Of a DNA stretch of 16,569 nt, positions 15,364 through 16,569 are shown one piece after another; position 1 is the first letter of the stretch; each line of letters begins with the position of its first letter. Under the pieces are notes generated by a model that searched no databases, was not told the origin of the DNA, and saw nothing but the letters and a program-made list of their open reading frames with translations. The stretch is from Chrysochromulina tobinii (taxonomy: Eukaryota; Haptophyta; Prymnesiales; Chrysochromulinaceae), in the NCBI GenBank assembly GCA_001275005.1, contig JWZX01000695.1:1-16569 (forward strand), read 5' to 3'. The position numbers and the translations under genes are program-made.

Positions 15364-16332
15364 TCACTCCCAGACCGCTGACCAGTCTTCCCCACGTCCT
15401 CGAAGTCCTCGTTCGCGTCCCCCGCGACTTCCTAAAGCTAAACGGGGAGGCTTCGGCCCCCTTACAGCTTTCCTTGGCGCGGCGCCGAAGGAGAAGGCTG
15501 CAATCGCACATGACAGCGATGCGGGTATGATGCGCCGATCGCTCAGCCCGACATACATCCGGGGAAGCACCCCAGGGACGACTTCGCGCTGACCGCGCAG
15601 GGTGGCCGAAAGCATGATTCGAGCGGCTCTCTCCGCGCTAAGCACCACCCCTCCAACGGAGCGCACGCCCGGCAGCGAGAACACGGCGGATTTCTCCAGC
15701 CCTGACTTGGATGCAAACTCGCTGTCGACCGCGCCCGGCATCCCGCACGTCACGCTTACGCCCGAACGGCGCAGCTCTGCGCCAGCGCCGGCCGCCAACG
15801 AGCGAAGAAATGCTTTACTCGCAGCGTAGCACGCAACGCCCGGCACGCCTGGAGCGGCGCCTGCACTCGAAGCCACGAGCAAGACGCGCCCATGGCCACG
15901 TGCGGCAAACGACGCACCTACACGCTGCAAAAGTGCAACGTTGGCGCCCACGTTGAGCGCAAGCATTCGCTGAAGCTCGGGAGCGGACTGCTGGCACATG
16001 GCTGCAGGAATCGGGCAGACGCCTGCGTTGAGGATGAGGAGATCGAGTTTCTCGAAATCGGCAGCGGATCGAACTGCGTCGACGCCCACCACGGACGACA
16101 GATCAGCTGGCACGATCCTGGTGCGAGTGCCGTGGGTCGCTTCCAGTTCCGCAGCAAGGGTAACAAGTTGTGGAAATCGTCTTGCAACCAGAATGACATC
16201 GTACCCTGCAGATGCCGCCTCTCGAGCCAGAGCTGCCCCGATTCCAGAGGACGCGCCGGTCACCAGCGCCCACGGTCGGTCGGTAGCGAAGTCAGAGATG
16301 GCCATCAGCCCGCCTGCCAGCAGCAACCACAT
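15364..16332 (-). CDS. Short-chain dehydrogenase/reductase (classical SDR)
   Basis: The 322-residue product has the full classical SDR set: TGASSGIG (25-32) for the cofactor, ARR (50-52), which favours NADPH, D77, LNAG (101-104), S156, and YAASK (169-173) as the catalytic Tyr and Lys. The substrate cannot be told from sequence; the closest feel is the bacterial-type oxidoreductases of the 3-oxoacyl or steroid reductase kind. Residues 1-12 (MWLLLAGGLMAI) could be a membrane anchor; the ATG at 16305 would remove most of it. A second hydrophobic stretch lies near 268-283, and the last 35 residues are Arg/Gly-rich, unusual for the family, and may be partly read-through. It diverges from the partial gene at the right edge. 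Confidence 0.85.
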   Translation of the reverse strand: MWLLLAGGLMAISDFATDRPWALVTGASSGIGAALAREAASAGYDVILVARRFPQLVTLAAELEATHGTRTRIVPADLSSVVGVDAVRSAADFEKLDLLILNAGVCPIPAAMCQQSAPELQRMLALNVGANVALLQRVGASFAARGHGRVLLVASSAGAAPGVPGVACYAASKAFLRSLAAGAGAELRRSGVSVTCGMPGAVDSEFASKSGLEKSAVFSLPGVRSVGGVVLSAERAARIMLSATLRGQREVVPGVLPRMYVGLSDRRIIPASLSCAIAAFSFGAAPRKAVRGPKPPRLALGSRGGRERGLRGRGEDWSAVWE

Positions 16333-16471
16333 CTATGAATATTTCCGGGGGAGGCGGCGTTTTGGGCGTGGTGGATCCCACAGGGTCGGCCTGGCCTCGG
16401 CCTGGCCTCGCCTGCGCTGGTTCGCGCACTGAGGCCGCTGGAGCGCGAGCGGAGCGATATTTCACGTACGG
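16333..16471. promoter_or_regulatory. Shared promoter region of SDR and right-edge gene
   Basis: This 139-bp gap lies between two divergent start codons, so both promoters should be here. It contains a perfect 11-bp tandem duplication, TCGGCCTGGCC, at 16386-16396 and 16397-16407. No TATA-like box is clear. Confidence 0.4.
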
Positions 16472-16569
16472 ATGGACGCAAACGAAGCGCACACGGCTGA
16501 AGCGCAGCAGCGTGCGGCCGCCGAAGAAGAATTGGCGAAGAGCGCTCTCCGGCAGGCGGAGATCAAGCG
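16472..16569 (+). CDS. Start of a gene cut by the right edge, charged helical protein
   Basis: An ATG at 16472 opens a frame that stays open to the window end (32 full codons). It starts MDANEAHTAEAQQRAAAEEE and continues with Lys, Arg and Glu. The composition is typical of a coiled coil or long charged helix. Too little is present to name a family. The call rests on the open frame, the divergent layout and the codon use. Confidence 0.4.
   Translation, partial: MDANEAHTAEAQQRAAAEEELAKSALRQAEIK

Overview
The window looks like nuclear DNA of a GC-rich, gene-dense unicellular eukaryote. The protein set is eukaryotic: a NAP-family histone chaperone, an AMSH-type endosomal deubiquitinase, an O-fucosyltransferase-like protein and a FYVE-like zinc finger. 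Two genes appear to be split by spliceosomal introns, genes lie on both strands with short gaps, and long Ala/Gly/Ser/Asp-Glu tracts with triplet microsatellites are common. This style fits a haptophyte-like alga, but nothing here fixes the species. No bacterial operon signals, rRNA, tRNA, CRISPR array or recognisable transposon was seen.

Layout, left to right. (1) A DUF2828-family gene on the minus strand runs off the left edge (1-1023). It is divergent from a plus-strand gene (1229-2110) whose protein carries two XPA_C-like helical motifs. Their 205-bp shared promoter holds three evenly spaced TACATGTA palindromes. (2) A two-exon NAP1-like gene on the minus strand (2630-4605) has an unusual N-terminal extension with FxF motifs. 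Upstream of it on the same strand is a probably secreted aldo-keto-reductase-fold protein (4742-5647) that has lost the classical catalytic residues. (3) A small ankyrin-like gene (6186-6713, plus) converges on a minus-strand gene (7033-8829) that joins a FYVE-like zinc finger, an SCP2-like lipid-binding domain and six membrane segments. (4) A large plus-strand O-fucosyltransferase-like gene (9096-12244) has cysteine-rich repeats at its N-terminus, a perfect 54-bp tandem duplication, and an inferred 80-bp GC-AG intron bounded by 17-bp direct repeats. (5) An AMSH-like JAMM deubiquitinase with three consecutive PPAY motifs (12550-14745, plus) converges on a short-chain dehydrogenase/reductase (15364-16332, minus). 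The 618-bp gap between them holds an AT-rich island with repeated TTAACAAC. (6) The start of another plus-strand gene lies at the right edge.

The genes do not form one pathway. Two have plausible endosomal roles (the FYVE-like/SCP2 membrane protein and AMSH), one belongs to chromatin (NAP1), and two probably act in the secretory pathway (the O-fucosyltransferase-like protein and the AKR-like protein). The strongest candidates for something undescribed are the FYVE-like/SCP2/six-TM architecture, the repeat-bounded GC-AG intron, the AKR-fold pseudoenzyme and the NAP with FxF motifs. All family calls come from reading motifs by eye, with no database search.
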